Below are positions 50,342 to 60,046 of a stretch of DNA of 64,000 nucleotides, piece by piece (position 1 is the first letter of the stretch; every line of letters starts with the position of its first letter). Origin of the DNA: Nioella aestuarii (lineage in GTDB: Bacteria; Pseudomonadota; Alphaproteobacteria; Rhodobacterales; Rhodobacteraceae); assembly GCF_050896395.1 (NCBI RefSeq), contig NZ_JBPBBA010000009.1, forward strand, positions 32,479 through 96,478, given 5' to 3'. The notes under the pieces are model-generated. The model was not told where the DNA came from, made no database searches, and was given only the letters and a program-made list of their open reading frames with translations. Made by a program: the position numbers and the translations under genes.

Positions 50342-51190
50342 TCAGAAATCCAGCCCCAGATCCAGTGTCTTGGCAGAGTGGGTCAGGGCGCCAGAGGAAA
50401 TGTAATCCACCCCGGTTGCAGCAACATCCGCAATACGCGGCAGGGTCATGTTGCCCGATGCCTCGGTGACAACACGGCCTTTGACCAACGCAACAGCGTC
50501 ACGCAAAGTTGCGGTGTCCATATTGTCGAGCAGCACCACATCGGCTCCGCCCTCCTCCAGCACCTCGGCCAGCTGGTCAAGAGTATCGACTTCGATCTCG
50601 ACCCGCATCATGTGGGAGGCACTGGCTTTCGCCGCCTTCAGCACCGCGCGCACGCCCCCTGCGGCGGCGATGTGGTTGTCCTTGATCAGGATGGCATCGG
50701 ACAGGCTGAAGCGGTGGTTGAAGCCCCCGCCATGCAACACCGCCTGCTTTTCAACCAGACGCAGACCCGGGGTTGTCTTGCGGGTGCAGGTGATGCGGGT
50801 CGCTGTGCCTTCGGTTTCCTTGACGAATTGCGACGTCAGCGTCGCGATCCCGGACAAGCGGCCTGCGAAGTTCAGCGCCACGCGTTCGCCTGACAGGATC
50901 GAGGCGGCGCTGCCCTTTATGGTCATCAGCGTGTCGCCGGGCGCACAAGGCGCGCCATCTGGGCGCAGGGTTTCGACCACAAGCGATGGGTCCACCAGCT
51001 GAAAGGCCAGCCGCGCGATCTGCATCCCCGATACGACACCTGCCTGCCGGGCATTGAGCCGTGCATCATAGGTCACATCCGCCGGGATTACGGCGCGGGT
51101 TGTTACGTCGCCATAGGTTCCAAGATCTTCCATCAATGCAGCGCGCACCAGCGGCTCAAGGATCAGATCGGGCAGGTTGACATGCTGCAT
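50342..51190 (-). CDS. nadC: nicotinate-nucleotide pyrophosphorylase (quinolinate phosphoribosyltransferase)
   Basis: Converts quinolinate and PRPP to nicotinate mononucleotide. 282 residues. Family sequence: MEDLGTYGDVTTRAVIP near the N-terminus, RITCTRKTTPGLRLVEKQAV with the substrate-binding arginines and lysine, LIKDNHIAAAGGV, and VEIEVDTLDQLAEVLEEG. Last gene of nadABC; its start shares one base with the nadB stop. Confidence 0.95.
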   Translation of the reverse strand: MQHVNLPDLILEPLVRAALMEDLGTYGDVTTRAVIPADVTYDARLNARQAGVVSGMQIARLAFQLVDPSLVVETLRPDGAPCAPGDTLMTIKGSAASILSGERVALNFAGRLSGIATLTSQFVKETEGTATRITCTRKTTPGLRLVEKQAVLHGGGFNHRFSLSDAILIKDNHIAAAGGVRAVLKAAKASASHMMRVEIEVDTLDQLAEVLEEGGADVVLLDNMDTATLRDAVALVKGRVVTEASGNMTLPRIADVAATGVDYISSGALTHSAKTLDLGLDF

Positions 51191-52746
51191 TACGGGGCGT
51201 CCTTTGCGGCGGCATCGCGGATCGCCATGGCGTCCGTCAGAGTGATCAGGGTGCGATGCGCGAGATCGGGGTTCTGTGAGGGAAAGTCATCGCGCCAATG
51301 CCCGCCCCGGCTTTCCTCGCGGGACAAGGCGGCCGCCGCGATAAGCGTCGCGGTGGCGGTCATGTTAAGGAAGGAAGGATCGTTCGCGTGGTCGGCCTCC
51401 AACCGGGCAATGGTCCGCAGTGCTGTGCTCAGACCTGACCCGGTGCGGCGCACGCCTACATGGGCCGTCATCATCTGGCGCAACTCTGCCACGGCAAGCG
51501 GGTCCGGGGCGCTGCCGCCTTCGGGGAAGCGGATGACGACCGGAGCGGCCTCGGCCAGCGTCGTGTTGGCTGCGATATCCGCGGCGGCGTTGCGCGCATA
51601 GACAAGCGCCTCCAGCAACCCGTTAGAGGCCAAGCGGTTGGCGCCATGAAGCCCCGTCGAAGACGCCTCTCCGCAGACCCACAGGCCCTCGAGGCTGGTC
51701 CGGCCCGCAGGGTCTGCCGCGATGCCGCCCATGTGGTAATGGGCTGCTACTGCCACCGGGATCGGGTCTGCGACCGGATCTATTCCAGCCCGGGCGCAGG
51801 TTTCAGCGACCGAGGGGAACATCGTCAGAACCTTCGCCCCAAGCGCCGCGCGCGTGTCCAGCATCGGGCGGTTTCCGGCCTGCGTTTCGGCAAAGATCGC
51901 GCGGGCGACGATATCGCGGGGGGCCAGTTCGGCGTCGGGATGGACGCTGAGCATGAAGCGCTCCCCTTGGCGGTTGATCAGTATCGCCCCCTCGCCGCGC
52001 AGGGCCTCGGTGGCCAATGGCGCGGGGTCTTCGCCGATGTCGAAACCCGTGGGGTGGAACTGCACGAACTCCGGGTCAGCCATCAAGGCACCTGCCCGTG
52101 CCGCCATGCCGATCACCTGTCCGCGAATACGTGGCGGGTTGGTGGTGTGGGCGTAAAGCCCACCCGATCCACCGCCTGCCAGAAGAACGGCAGGGGCCTT
52201 GATCAGCACGTCGCCGGACGGTTCCCTTGCCGAGGTGATCCAGACGCCGGCCACCCGGCCACCTTCGGTTTCCAACCGGGTTGCAAGCGCGCCTTCGATC
52301 ACCTGCGCCGATGGCGTCGCGCGCAAAGCAGCAATCAGCGTTTCCATGATCTGCTTGCCCGCCTGATCACCCTGCACCCGCACCACTCGGGCGGCGGAAT
52401 GGGCGGCTTCGCGGCTCATGACATAGCCGCCATCTGCGGCGCGGTCGAAAGGGGTGCCAAGATTCGTGAGATCAAGGATATGATCGCGCGCCACGCGGGT
52501 GACCATGGCGGCAACCTCGGCATCGACGGTCCCTGCCCCGGCCTTGACGGTATCGGCGGCATGGGCCTCGGGGCTGTCACTGGCGGCCATGGCAGCGGCC
52601 ACGCCGCCTTGTGCCCATGCGCTGGAGGCACCATCGCCAAGCACTTCGGGCGAGATCATCAGCACCGGGCGCGGGGCCAGTTCCAAAGCCGCATAAAGCG
52701 CGCCAAGGCCCGCGCCCACAATGACAATACGGTCCGTGCGGATCAC
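51190..52746 (-). CDS. nadB: L-aspartate oxidase
   Basis: FAD enzyme that oxidises L-aspartate to iminoaspartate for quinolinate synthesis. 518 residues. FAD motif IVIVGAGLGALYAALELAPR at the N-terminus, GGSGGLYAHTTNPPRIRGQV, EFVQFHPTGFDIGEDP with the catalytic region, and YHMGGIAADPAGRTSLEGLW; a C-terminal helical domain of the fumarate-reductase superfamily follows. Gap of 4 bases to nadA. Confidence 0.94.
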   Translation of the reverse strand: MIRTDRIVIVGAGLGALYAALELAPRPVLMISPEVLGDGASSAWAQGGVAAAMAASDSPEAHAADTVKAGAGTVDAEVAAMVTRVARDHILDLTNLGTPFDRAADGGYVMSREAAHSAARVVRVQGDQAGKQIMETLIAALRATPSAQVIEGALATRLETEGGRVAGVWITSAREPSGDVLIKAPAVLLAGGGSGGLYAHTTNPPRIRGQVIGMAARAGALMADPEFVQFHPTGFDIGEDPAPLATEALRGEGAILINRQGERFMLSVHPDAELAPRDIVARAIFAETQAGNRPMLDTRAALGAKVLTMFPSVAETCARAGIDPVADPIPVAVAAHYHMGGIAADPAGRTSLEGLWVCGEASSTGLHGANRLASNGLLEALVYARNAAADIAANTTLAEAAPVVIRFPEGGSAPDPLAVAELRQMMTAHVGVRRTGSGLSTALRTIARLEADHANDPSFLNMTATATLIAAAALSREESRGGHWRDDFPSQNPDLAHRTLITLTDAMAIRDAAAKDAP

Positions 52747-52750
52747 CGCC

Positions 52751-53803
52751 TCAGATCCCCAATTCGCGGCTGAGGTCGATCATCCGCTGAACGGCCAGCC
52801 GCGCCTTCACGGCAATCTCTTCATCCACGTGCACCTCTGGCGACATGGTGTGCAGCGACCAGAGCACTTTTTCCAGCGTGATCTTCTTCATGTAGGGGCA
52901 CATGTTGCAGGGGCCGACAAATTCCACCTCTGGCAACGCGTCTGCGATGTTGGAGGCCATCGAACATTCGGTCAGCAACATCGCGTTCTTGGGCTTCTCG
53001 CGCGACACGTAGTCGATGATGCCTTTGGTCGAGCCCGAGAAATCGGACGCATCAACCACGGAGGGAGGGCATTCGGGATGCGCGATGATGCGGGTGCCGG
53101 GGTTCCATTCGCGGAAATCCTTGATGTCTTCCGCCGTGAACTGTTCGTGCACGATGCACGAGCCTTCCCACCAGACCACGTTCTTCTGTGGCACGTCACG
53201 GGCGACGTTCTGGGCCAGGTACTGGTCGGGCGTCATGATCACTGTGTCGCTGTCCATCGCGGCCACGATCTGGGCGGCGTTGGAAGACGTGCAGCAGATG
53301 TCGGAGGCGGCTTTCACCTCGGCGGTGGTGTTCACATAGGATACGATCGGCGCGCCGGGATATTTCGCGCGCATTTCCGCGATGCCAGCGGCGGTGATCG
53401 ATTCCGCCAGCGAGCATCCTGCCTCCATATCGGGCATCAGCACGCGCTTACCAGGGCTGAGGATCTTGGACGTTTCCGCCATGAAATGCACGCCGCACTG
53501 TACGATCACCTCGGCGTCGGTGCGGGTCGCCTCGATTGCCAGTTGCAGGCTGTCACCTACGAAATCAGAGATCCCATGATAGATGTCTGGAGTCATGTAG
53601 TTATGCGCCAGGATGACTGCGTTGCGCTCGCGCTTGAGGCGATTGATCGCGGCCACATAGGGTGCGTGACGGACCCAGTCCACCGGCGTCACCACCCTGT
53701 CCATTTTGGCGTAGATCGGGGCCAGCTCTTCGGCCAGTTCGGCATTTGGCGCGAGGTCATAAGCCTCTGACAGGCTTTCGCGCATAGCAGTGATATCGAG
53801 CAT
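52751..53803 (-). CDS. nadA: quinolinate synthase
   Basis: [4Fe-4S] enzyme condensing iminoaspartate with dihydroxyacetone phosphate. 350 residues from ATG 53803 (GGAGGG site); an in-frame upstream start would add 18 residues. The three cluster cysteines appear in IVQCGVHFMAE, ICCTSSNA and GPCNMCPYMK, and the YVNTTAEVKA and HPECPP motifs are standard. First gene of nadABC, divergent in function from, but on the same strand as, the fds operon upstream. Confidence 0.95.
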   Translation of the reverse strand: MLDITAMRESLSEAYDLAPNAELAEELAPIYAKMDRVVTPVDWVRHAPYVAAINRLKRERNAVILAHNYMTPDIYHGISDFVGDSLQLAIEATRTDAEVIVQCGVHFMAETSKILSPGKRVLMPDMEAGCSLAESITAAGIAEMRAKYPGAPIVSYVNTTAEVKAASDICCTSSNAAQIVAAMDSDTVIMTPDQYLAQNVARDVPQKNVVWWEGSCIVHEQFTAEDIKDFREWNPGTRIIAHPECPPSVVDASDFSGSTKGIIDYVSREKPKNAMLLTECSMASNIADALPEVEFVGPCNMCPYMKKITLEKVLWSLHTMSPEVHVDEEIAVKARLAVQRMIDLSRELGI

Positions 53804-53949
53804 CTCAGCCCTCCAGGTGACGACCCCCTGCACGGATCGGGTGGCGCCTTCTGTCATGACGTGTGGGCAGCTTCAAGCCGTTGCAAGGCCGCATGGGGTT
53901 AACCTGCTGCCTGAAAAGAACAATTTGATGCCAATAAGCGTCTGAAATG

Positions 53950-54153
53950 TCAGATCTTACGCGCAGCATCCAGAACAAGCGCATCAAGACCCTTGCCGCC
54001 CTCGGAGACATATGACAGCAGCTGCGCGCGCATCCGAGGGTCCCAGAAGTCGCTCAGATGAGCGGCAACCCGGTCCGCCTGATCGGTGCCCGGCTGGGTC
54101 TTGAAGAAGGTGGCGATCTGGTTGGCCATAGTGACCATTTTATCAGGGGACAT
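53950..54153 (-). CDS. fdsD: formate dehydrogenase delta subunit
   Basis: 67 residues from ATG 54153 (SPDKMVTMANQIATFFKTQP). The small FdsD family stabilises or assists maturation of the fds complex; the conserved ending features VAAHLSDFWDPRMRAQLLSY. It overlaps fdhD by 11 bases and closes the fdsGBA-fdhD-fdsD operon. No catalytic residues are expected. Confidence 0.9.
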   Translation of the reverse strand: MSPDKMVTMANQIATFFKTQPGTDQADRVAAHLSDFWDPRMRAQLLSYVSEGGKGLDALVLDAARKI

Positions 54154-54961
54154 CGGGCGTCTCCGTCGTGATGCGATGCGGGTGGGAATATAGGTCGAAA
54201 CCACCGCCACGCGCAAAGGCGGCGATGGTGATCCCTGCCTGGTCGGCAAGGCGTAAGGCATGGGCGGTAGGGGCGGAGACGGCGATCAGCACCGGGCAGC
54301 CCGCCATGGCTGATTTTTGGATCAGTTCCACGGAAACGCGGCTGGTCAGGACGAAGGCGCCGGTTGCCGGGTCGATGCCCTGCAGGGCCAGCGCACCGAT
54401 AAGCTTGTCGAGCGCATTGTGGCGACCCACATCTTCTCGGGCCAGAACGATCCCCTGCCCCGGCACCAGAAATCCAGCCGCATGAACCGCGCGGGTCTGG
54501 TCGTGGAGCGGCTGCTGCGCGCGCAGGTCATCTGTGGCATGGGCCACTTCGTGGGATGAAAGGCGCGGCTCTGCGGTGACCTTGGGCAACGCACGGGTGG
54601 CCTCTTCAAGACTGTCGATCCCGCACAGGCCGCAGCCTACCGGGCCCATCATCTTGCGGCGCCGGGTCTCCAACGCCTGTGACCGATCGCCCGTCAGCCA
54701 GAAACGCGCCTCGATTCCGGCCTCGTGTTCGACCACTTCGAAATCCTCGACCTGATCGAGCCGGGTGATGAACCCCTCGGACAAGGCAAAACCATGGGCG
54801 AAATCGGCGATATCGCCGGGGCTGGCCATCATCACGGCCTGGGTGGTGCCATCGAACACAACCGCGACCGGCACCTCTTCGGGCAGGTTGCGGCGGACGG
54901 ACAATTGCCCGTCCGACTGCACCGAAAGACCCGGCAGGGACCGTGACAGGGGCCGCGCCAC
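54143..54961 (-). CDS. fdhD: formate dehydrogenase accessory sulfurtransferase
   Basis: Transfers sulfur to the Mo-bis-MGD cofactor so that formate dehydrogenase becomes active (called FdsC in this operon type). 272 residues; the C-x-x-C sulfur-relay pair is in MGPVGCGLCGIDSLEEA, and VGRHNALDKLIGAL and SVELIQKSAMAGCPVLIAVS are family-typical. It lies 5 bases after fdsA and overlaps fdsD. Confidence 0.93.
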   Translation of the reverse strand: MARPLSRSLPGLSVQSDGQLSVRRNLPEEVPVAVVFDGTTQAVMMASPGDIADFAHGFALSEGFITRLDQVEDFEVVEHEAGIEARFWLTGDRSQALETRRRKMMGPVGCGLCGIDSLEEATRALPKVTAEPRLSSHEVAHATDDLRAQQPLHDQTRAVHAAGFLVPGQGIVLAREDVGRHNALDKLIGALALQGIDPATGAFVLTSRVSVELIQKSAMAGCPVLIAVSAPTAHALRLADQAGITIAAFARGGGFDLYSHPHRITTETPDVP

Positions 54962-54966
54962 CGGTT

Positions 54967-57867
54967 TTACTCCGCCGCCGGCAGGATACGGCGCGACCGT
55001 TCGGCCTGCGCGTTATAGTCCTCTTGCCACTCCGACGGCCCGTTCGAGGGCGCAACCTGCACTGCCGTCACCTTGTATTCCGGGCAGTTGGTGGCCCAGT
55101 CCGAGAAATCGGTGGTGATGACGTTGGCTTGCGTGTCGGGGTGGTGGAAGGTGGTGTAGACCACGCCGGGGCTGACCCGGTCGGTGATCTTGGCGCGCAG
55201 CGTGGTTTCGCCCGAACGCGAGGCCAGCCGCACCCAGTCCCCATCATTGAGACCGCGGTTTTCCGCGTCATGGGGGTGGATTTCCAGCACGTCCTCATCA
55301 TGCCAGACCACGTTGTCCGTGCGCCGCGTCTGCGCGCCCACGTTGTACTGGGACAGGATCCGCCCGGTGGTCAGAAGCAGTGGGAAACGCGGGCCGGTCT
55401 TTTCATCGGTCGCCACATATTCGGTAACGATGAACCGCCCCTTGCCGCGCACGAACCCGTCCACATGCATGAGAGGCGTACCGTCCGGCGCGCTGTCATT
55501 GCACGGCCACTGGACCGAGCCGCGCTCTTCCAGCATCTCGTAGCTGACATTGGCGAAACCGGGGGTCGTGGACGCGATTTCTTCCATGATCTGGCTGGGA
55601 TGCGTGTAGTGCCAACCCGCCCCCATGGCATTGGCCAGCATCTGAGTGATTTCCCAGTCGGCATAGCCATTACGGGGCGCCATCACCTTGCGCACGCGGT
55701 TGATCCGGCGCTCGGCATTGGTAAAGGTCCCGTCTTTTTCGAGGAAGGTCGATCCGGGCAGGAAGACATGTGCGTAGTTCGCGGTCTCGTTGAGGAAGAG
55801 ATCGTGAACGATCACGCATTCCATCGCTGCAAGGCCCGCCGCCACATGCTTGGTGTCGGGGTCGGATTGCAGGATGTCTTCGCCCTGGCAGTAAAGCCCC
55901 TTGAAGGTGCCATCGACGGCGGCGTCCAGCATGTTCGGGATGCGCAGACCGGGCTCGGGGTCGATCTCCACGCCCCATGCTTTTTCGAAGATCTCGCGCA
56001 CTTCGGGCATTTTCACGTGACGATAGCCGGGCAGTTCATGCGGGAAGCTGCCCATGTCGCAGGCCCCTTGCACGTTGTTCTGCCCGCGAAGCGGGTTCAC
56101 GCCCACGCCCTTGCGACCGAGATTGCCGGTCAACATAGCGAGGTTGGCGATGCCCATGACGGTGGTCGAGCCCTGGCTGTGCTCTGTCACGCCCAGACCG
56201 TAGTAGATCGCGCCGTTGCCGCCGGTTGCAAAAAGACGCGCTGCCTTGCGCAGTTCTTCTGCCGGGACGCCGGTCAGCATTTCGTTGACTTCGGGGCTGT
56301 GGCGCGGATCCGACACGAATTCCGCGTATTCCTGGAACTCGTCCCAATCGCAGCGTTCGCGGATGAACGCCTCATCCATCAGGCCCTCGGTCACGATCAC
56401 ATGCGCCAGCGAGGTCACGACGGAAACGTTGGTGCCCGGACGCAGCGGCAGGTGATGGGCGGCCTTGATATGGGCCGATTTCACCAGGTCGATGCGGCGC
56501 GGGTCAATCACGATCAGCTTCGCACCTGCGCGCAGGCGCTTTTTCAGGCGGCTGGCGAAAACCGGGTGGCCATCGGTGGGGTTTGCGCCGATCACGATCA
56601 CCACATCGGTATGCTCGACGGAGTCGAAATCCTGCGTGCCTGCCGAGGTGCCGAAGGTCTGTCCGAGGCCGTAGCCAGTGGGCGAGTGGCAAACGCGGGC
56701 ACAGGTGTCGGTGTTGTTGTTCATGAACACACCGCGGGCCAGCTTTTGAACGAGATAGGTTTCCTCGTTGGTGCAGCGGCTGGAGGTGATGACGCCAATC
56801 GACCGGCGGCCATAGGTTTCCTGAAGCCCACGCATCTTGGTTGCGGCAAAGCTCAGCGCCTCGTCCCAGCTCACCTCTTTCCACGGCTCGTCGATCGAGT
56901 CGCGGATCATCGGGTTCAGGATGCGATCATTGTGGGTCGCGTACCCATAAGCGAAGCGGCCCTTCACGCAGGAATGACCCCGGTTCGCTTTGCCGTGCTT
57001 GTAGGGCACCATGCGCACCAGGTCGTCGCCGTTCAGCTCGGCCTTGAAGGAACAGCCCACACCGCAATAGGCGCAGGTGGTCACGACAGAGCGTTCGGGC
57101 GTGCCCAGTTCGATCACGGATTTTTCCTGAAGCGTTCCTGTCGGGCAGGCCTGCACGCAGGCACCGCAGCTGACGCAATCGGAGGACAGGAAATTGTCGG
57201 TTGCGGCCCCGGCGGACACGCGGCTGTCAAAGCCCCGGCCTTCGATTGTCAGCGCGAAGGTGCCCTGCACCTCTTCACAGGCGCGGACGCAGCGGCTGCA
57301 GACGATGCATTTCGCGGGGTCGTAGGTGAAATAGGGGTTCGAGTCGTCCTTGGGCAGCCATTCGAGGTTGGCTTCGCCGCTGGTGTTGCGCGCCTCGAAA
57401 TGGTTGGCGAGGCTACCCGCCTGCGGGGCCTCGTAGCGCACATCGCGCAGGCCCACCATGCCGGCCATGTCCTGCAATTCGCAATCGCCATTGGCGGCAC
57501 AGGTCAAACAGTCAAGCGGGTGGTCGGAGATATAGAGCTCCATCACCCCCTTGCGGATCTTCTTGACCTTCTGGGACTGGGTGTGAACCACCATACCGTC
57601 CATCACCGGCGTGGTGCAGGAGGCGGGCGTGCCGCGGCGGCCCTCGATTTCCACTACGCACAGGCGGCAGGATCCGAAGGCTTCAAGGCTGTCGGTGGCA
57701 CAAAGCTTGGGGATCTGCATCCCGGCTTCCGATGCCGCGCGCATGACCGAGGTGCCCTCGGGCACGGTCACTTCGAACCCGTCGATGGTCAGGGTGACGG
57801 GCTTGCCTTCCTTGGCGGGGGTGCCGAAATCACGATCAGCGTCCCAAGGGATGATCAGGTCTTTCAT
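54967..57867 (-). CDS. fdsA: NAD-dependent formate dehydrogenase alpha subunit
   Basis: Oxidises formate to CO2 at a Mo-bis-MGD centre. 966 residues from ATG 57867 (GGAGG site). In order: [2Fe-2S] domain with SLEAFGSCRLCVVEIEGRRG; a His-Cys cluster in DHPLDCLTCAANGDCELQDM; two [4Fe-4S] motifs, CIVCSRCVRACEEV and CVSCGACVQACPTGTL; the cofactor-domain cluster TTCAYCGVGCSF; and the Mo ligand, a cysteine at about residue 393 in ARVCHSPTGYGLGQT, not selenocysteine. Soluble, oxygen-tolerant fds class. A pair of palindromes separates it from fdsB upstream. Confidence 0.95.
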   Translation of the reverse strand: MKDLIIPWDADRDFGTPAKEGKPVTLTIDGFEVTVPEGTSVMRAASEAGMQIPKLCATDSLEAFGSCRLCVVEIEGRRGTPASCTTPVMDGMVVHTQSQKVKKIRKGVMELYISDHPLDCLTCAANGDCELQDMAGMVGLRDVRYEAPQAGSLANHFEARNTSGEANLEWLPKDDSNPYFTYDPAKCIVCSRCVRACEEVQGTFALTIEGRGFDSRVSAGAATDNFLSSDCVSCGACVQACPTGTLQEKSVIELGTPERSVVTTCAYCGVGCSFKAELNGDDLVRMVPYKHGKANRGHSCVKGRFAYGYATHNDRILNPMIRDSIDEPWKEVSWDEALSFAATKMRGLQETYGRRSIGVITSSRCTNEETYLVQKLARGVFMNNNTDTCARVCHSPTGYGLGQTFGTSAGTQDFDSVEHTDVVIVIGANPTDGHPVFASRLKKRLRAGAKLIVIDPRRIDLVKSAHIKAAHHLPLRPGTNVSVVTSLAHVIVTEGLMDEAFIRERCDWDEFQEYAEFVSDPRHSPEVNEMLTGVPAEELRKAARLFATGGNGAIYYGLGVTEHSQGSTTVMGIANLAMLTGNLGRKGVGVNPLRGQNNVQGACDMGSFPHELPGYRHVKMPEVREIFEKAWGVEIDPEPGLRIPNMLDAAVDGTFKGLYCQGEDILQSDPDTKHVAAGLAAMECVIVHDLFLNETANYAHVFLPGSTFLEKDGTFTNAERRINRVRKVMAPRNGYADWEITQMLANAMGAGWHYTHPSQIMEEIASTTPGFANVSYEMLEERGSVQWPCNDSAPDGTPLMHVDGFVRGKGRFIVTEYVATDEKTGPRFPLLLTTGRILSQYNVGAQTRRTDNVVWHDEDVLEIHPHDAENRGLNDGDWVRLASRSGETTLRAKITDRVSPGVVYTTFHHPDTQANVITTDFSDWATNCPEYKVTAVQVAPSNGPSEWQEDYNAQAERSRRILPAAE

Positions 57868-57896
57868 TGCGTGACCTCCAGTGCACAATAGGGGGG

Positions 57897-57916
57897 AAGG
57901 CGCTTCGAAGCGCCTT
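57897..57916. repeat. 20-bp TTCGAA-centred palindrome in the fds operon
   Basis: AAGGCGCTTC followed by its reverse complement. It lies between fdsB and fdsA, 30 bases before the fdsA start, so any mRNA spanning the operon carries this hairpin. Confidence 0.75.
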
Positions 57917-57920
57917 TGTT

Positions 57921-57940
57921 ACGCGGTTTCGAAACCGCGT
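57921..57940. repeat. 20-bp TTCGAA-centred palindrome in the fds operon (second copy)
   Basis: ACGCGGTTTC followed by its reverse complement, 4 bases from the preceding palindrome. It differs from the 9342-9361 element only by the pair of bases beside the TTTC core. Confidence 0.75.
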
Positions 57941-57982
57941 TGGCGCGCGACGTCAAGGGGGCGCCCGATGTCCATTCGTTGT

Positions 57983-59500
57983 TCATTCCGCGGCCTCCTT
58001 CTGACGCGCGAAATCATCGGGGAAATGCGTGAGCGCAGACATCACCGGGAAGGGTGTGAACCCGCCAAGCGCGCAGAGCGAGCCGTCTTTCATGGTCTCG
58101 CAAAGGTCGGTCAGCAGCGGGATGGCAGACGCATCGCCCTCTGCGATCCGGTCAATGGTCTCGACCCCCCGCACGGCGCCGATCCGGCACGGCGTGCACT
58201 TGCCGCAGCTTTCGACCGCGCAGAACTCCATCGCGAAGCGGGCCATTTTCAGCATATCAGCCGAGTCGTCGAAGATCACCACGCCCGCATGGCCAATCAG
58301 CCCGCCTGCCTGGTCAAACTCCTCGTAGCCGAAGGGCGTGTCGAACTGATCGGGATGCAAGTAGGCGCCTAGCGGACCACCGACCTGAACTGCCTTGACG
58401 GGACGGCCCGAGGCGGTACCGCCAGCCACGTCATTGACCAGCGTGCCAAGCGGCATCCCGAAGGCGGTCTCAAACAGCCCGCCGAATTTCACATTGCCCG
58501 CGATCTGGATGGGCATCGTCCCCTTCGACCGGCCAAGGCCGAAGCCCGCGTAATGCGCCGCGCCCTTTTCGAAGATCACCGGCACCGTGGCCAGCGACAG
58601 CACGTTGTTCACCACCGTGGGCTTGCCGAGGAAGCCTTCCAAAGCGGGAAGCGGCGGCTTGGCGCGGACGATGCCGCGCTTGCCTTCGAGGGAGTTCAGC
58701 AGCGATGTTTCCTCGCCGCAGACATAAGCCCCCGCGCCAACGCGGATTTCCATGTCGAAGGCCTTGCCGGACCCCAGAACATCTTTGCCCAGAACCCCCG
58801 CCGAACGCGCCCGGCGCACGGCCTCTTCCATCACCGCAATCGCATCGGGGTACTCAGACCGCAGGTAGACATAGCCCTTGGTCGCGCCCACACCGAGGCC
58901 CGCAATCGCCATGCCTTCGATCAGGCAGAAGGGATCGCCTTCCATGACCATGCGGTCCGCGAAGGTGCCGCTATCGCCTTCGTCGGCATTGCAGACGATG
59001 TATTTCTGGTCGGCCTCAGCGCCCAGAACCGTGTTCCACTTGATGCCCGTGGGGAAGCCCGCACCACCGCGACCGCGCAGGCCGGACTCGGTGACTTCCT
59101 TGACAATCTCAGCGCCCGACATCGCAATCGCGCGGCGCAGACCAGCCAGGCCGCCATGCGCTTCGTAGTCAGTCAGGTCGAGCGGGTCGATCACGCCCAC
59201 TCGGGCGAAGGTCAGGCGGGTTTGCTTGGCGAGGAACGGGATCTCTTCCACCGGGCCGAGCGAGGGCAGCTTGCCGTCGAGCAGCGCCGGAACATCGTCA
59301 ACCGAGACCGGACCATAGCCAACACGGGTGCCGTCCTGATCCAGTTCCACCAGCGGTTCCAGCCAGATCATGCCGCGGGTACCGTTGCGGATCACCTGAA
59401 CGTCGATCCCACGGGCGGCGGCTTCGGACATGATGGCGTCTGCCACCTCATCCGCGCCAAGCGCTTTGGCGGCGCTGTCGAGGGGAACGTAGATCTTCAT
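57983..59500 (-). CDS. fdsB: NAD-dependent formate dehydrogenase beta subunit
   Basis: Diaphorase subunit with FMN, NAD site and [4Fe-4S] cluster. 505 residues: an N-terminal thioredoxin-like domain (residues about 1-110) and a NuoF-like body. GRGGAGFPTGIKWNTVLGAE is the glycine-rich nucleotide site, and AYVCGEETSLLNSLEGKRG and ESCGKCTPCRIGAVRG carry the FMN and cluster motifs. Its start overlaps the fdsG stop by 4 bases. The gap to fdsA is 115 bases, large for an operon, and holds the palindrome pair. Confidence 0.94.
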   Translation of the reverse strand: MKIYVPLDSAAKALGADEVADAIMSEAAARGIDVQVIRNGTRGMIWLEPLVELDQDGTRVGYGPVSVDDVPALLDGKLPSLGPVEEIPFLAKQTRLTFARVGVIDPLDLTDYEAHGGLAGLRRAIAMSGAEIVKEVTESGLRGRGGAGFPTGIKWNTVLGAEADQKYIVCNADEGDSGTFADRMVMEGDPFCLIEGMAIAGLGVGATKGYVYLRSEYPDAIAVMEEAVRRARSAGVLGKDVLGSGKAFDMEIRVGAGAYVCGEETSLLNSLEGKRGIVRAKPPLPALEGFLGKPTVVNNVLSLATVPVIFEKGAAHYAGFGLGRSKGTMPIQIAGNVKFGGLFETAFGMPLGTLVNDVAGGTASGRPVKAVQVGGPLGAYLHPDQFDTPFGYEEFDQAGGLIGHAGVVIFDDSADMLKMARFAMEFCAVESCGKCTPCRIGAVRGVETIDRIAEGDASAIPLLTDLCETMKDGSLCALGGFTPFPVMSALTHFPDDFARQKEAAE

Positions 59501-59973
59501 GCGCCCGCCTCCGCCAGCAGTTTCGCCATTTTTGCGTCATCGACGCGGCCCACAACCTTGTTGTCCACCATCGCGGCGGGTCCGCAGGCGCAGAGGCCCA
59601 GGCAATAAACCGGCTCGATCGTCACCGCGCCATTCGCGGTGGTCCCGTGCCATTCTGTTCCCAGCTTCTCCAGCGTCCGTGCGGCCAGCGCATCGGCGCC
59701 CACGGCCTGACAGGCTTCTGCCCGGCAGATCTTGACCACATGGCGGCCCGCCGGAACCTCGCGGAAATCGTGATAGAAACTCATCACCCCGTGCACCTCG
59801 GCGCGGGTGATGTTCAGCGCCTCTGCGATCACTGGCAACGCAGCCTGTGGCACGCAGCCAAACTGTTCCTGCAAGGCGTGAAAAATGGGAAGAAGCGGAC
59901 CTTCGAGATTCAGATGGGACGCGACGATTTCGCGGATCTCTTCTGCATTCGGGGCGGGCTGGGAAAGGGACAT
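59497..59973 (-). CDS. fdsG: NAD-dependent formate dehydrogenase gamma subunit
   Basis: NuoE-like [2Fe-2S] electron-transfer subunit. 158 residues from ATG 59973, just after a GGGAAAGGGA-type leader in the opposite sense; the in-frame ATG at 60006 is a less likely start. Cluster cysteines: KICRAEACQAVGAD and YCLGLCACGPAAM; N-terminal LPVIAEALNITRAEVHGVMS is also family-typical. First gene of the operon. Confidence 0.93.
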   Translation of the reverse strand: MSLSQPAPNAEEIREIVASHLNLEGPLLPIFHALQEQFGCVPQAALPVIAEALNITRAEVHGVMSFYHDFREVPAGRHVVKICRAEACQAVGADALAARTLEKLGTEWHGTTANGAVTIEPVYCLGLCACGPAAMVDNKVVGRVDDAKMAKLLAEAGA

Positions 59974-60046
59974 GGCTGGCTCCGGTCGTTTCAGCCCCGT
60001 ATTCACCCGCGCAACCTTCGCGATTCAATATCGCTTTTCCGTTAGA

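Noticed and set aside
54943..57891. 982-codon open frame on the plus strand opposite fdsA
   Set aside because: A very long frame, but it mirrors the fdsA codon frame in high-G+C DNA, has low-complexity His/Arg/Gly composition and no domain. fdsA on the other strand has every expected motif.
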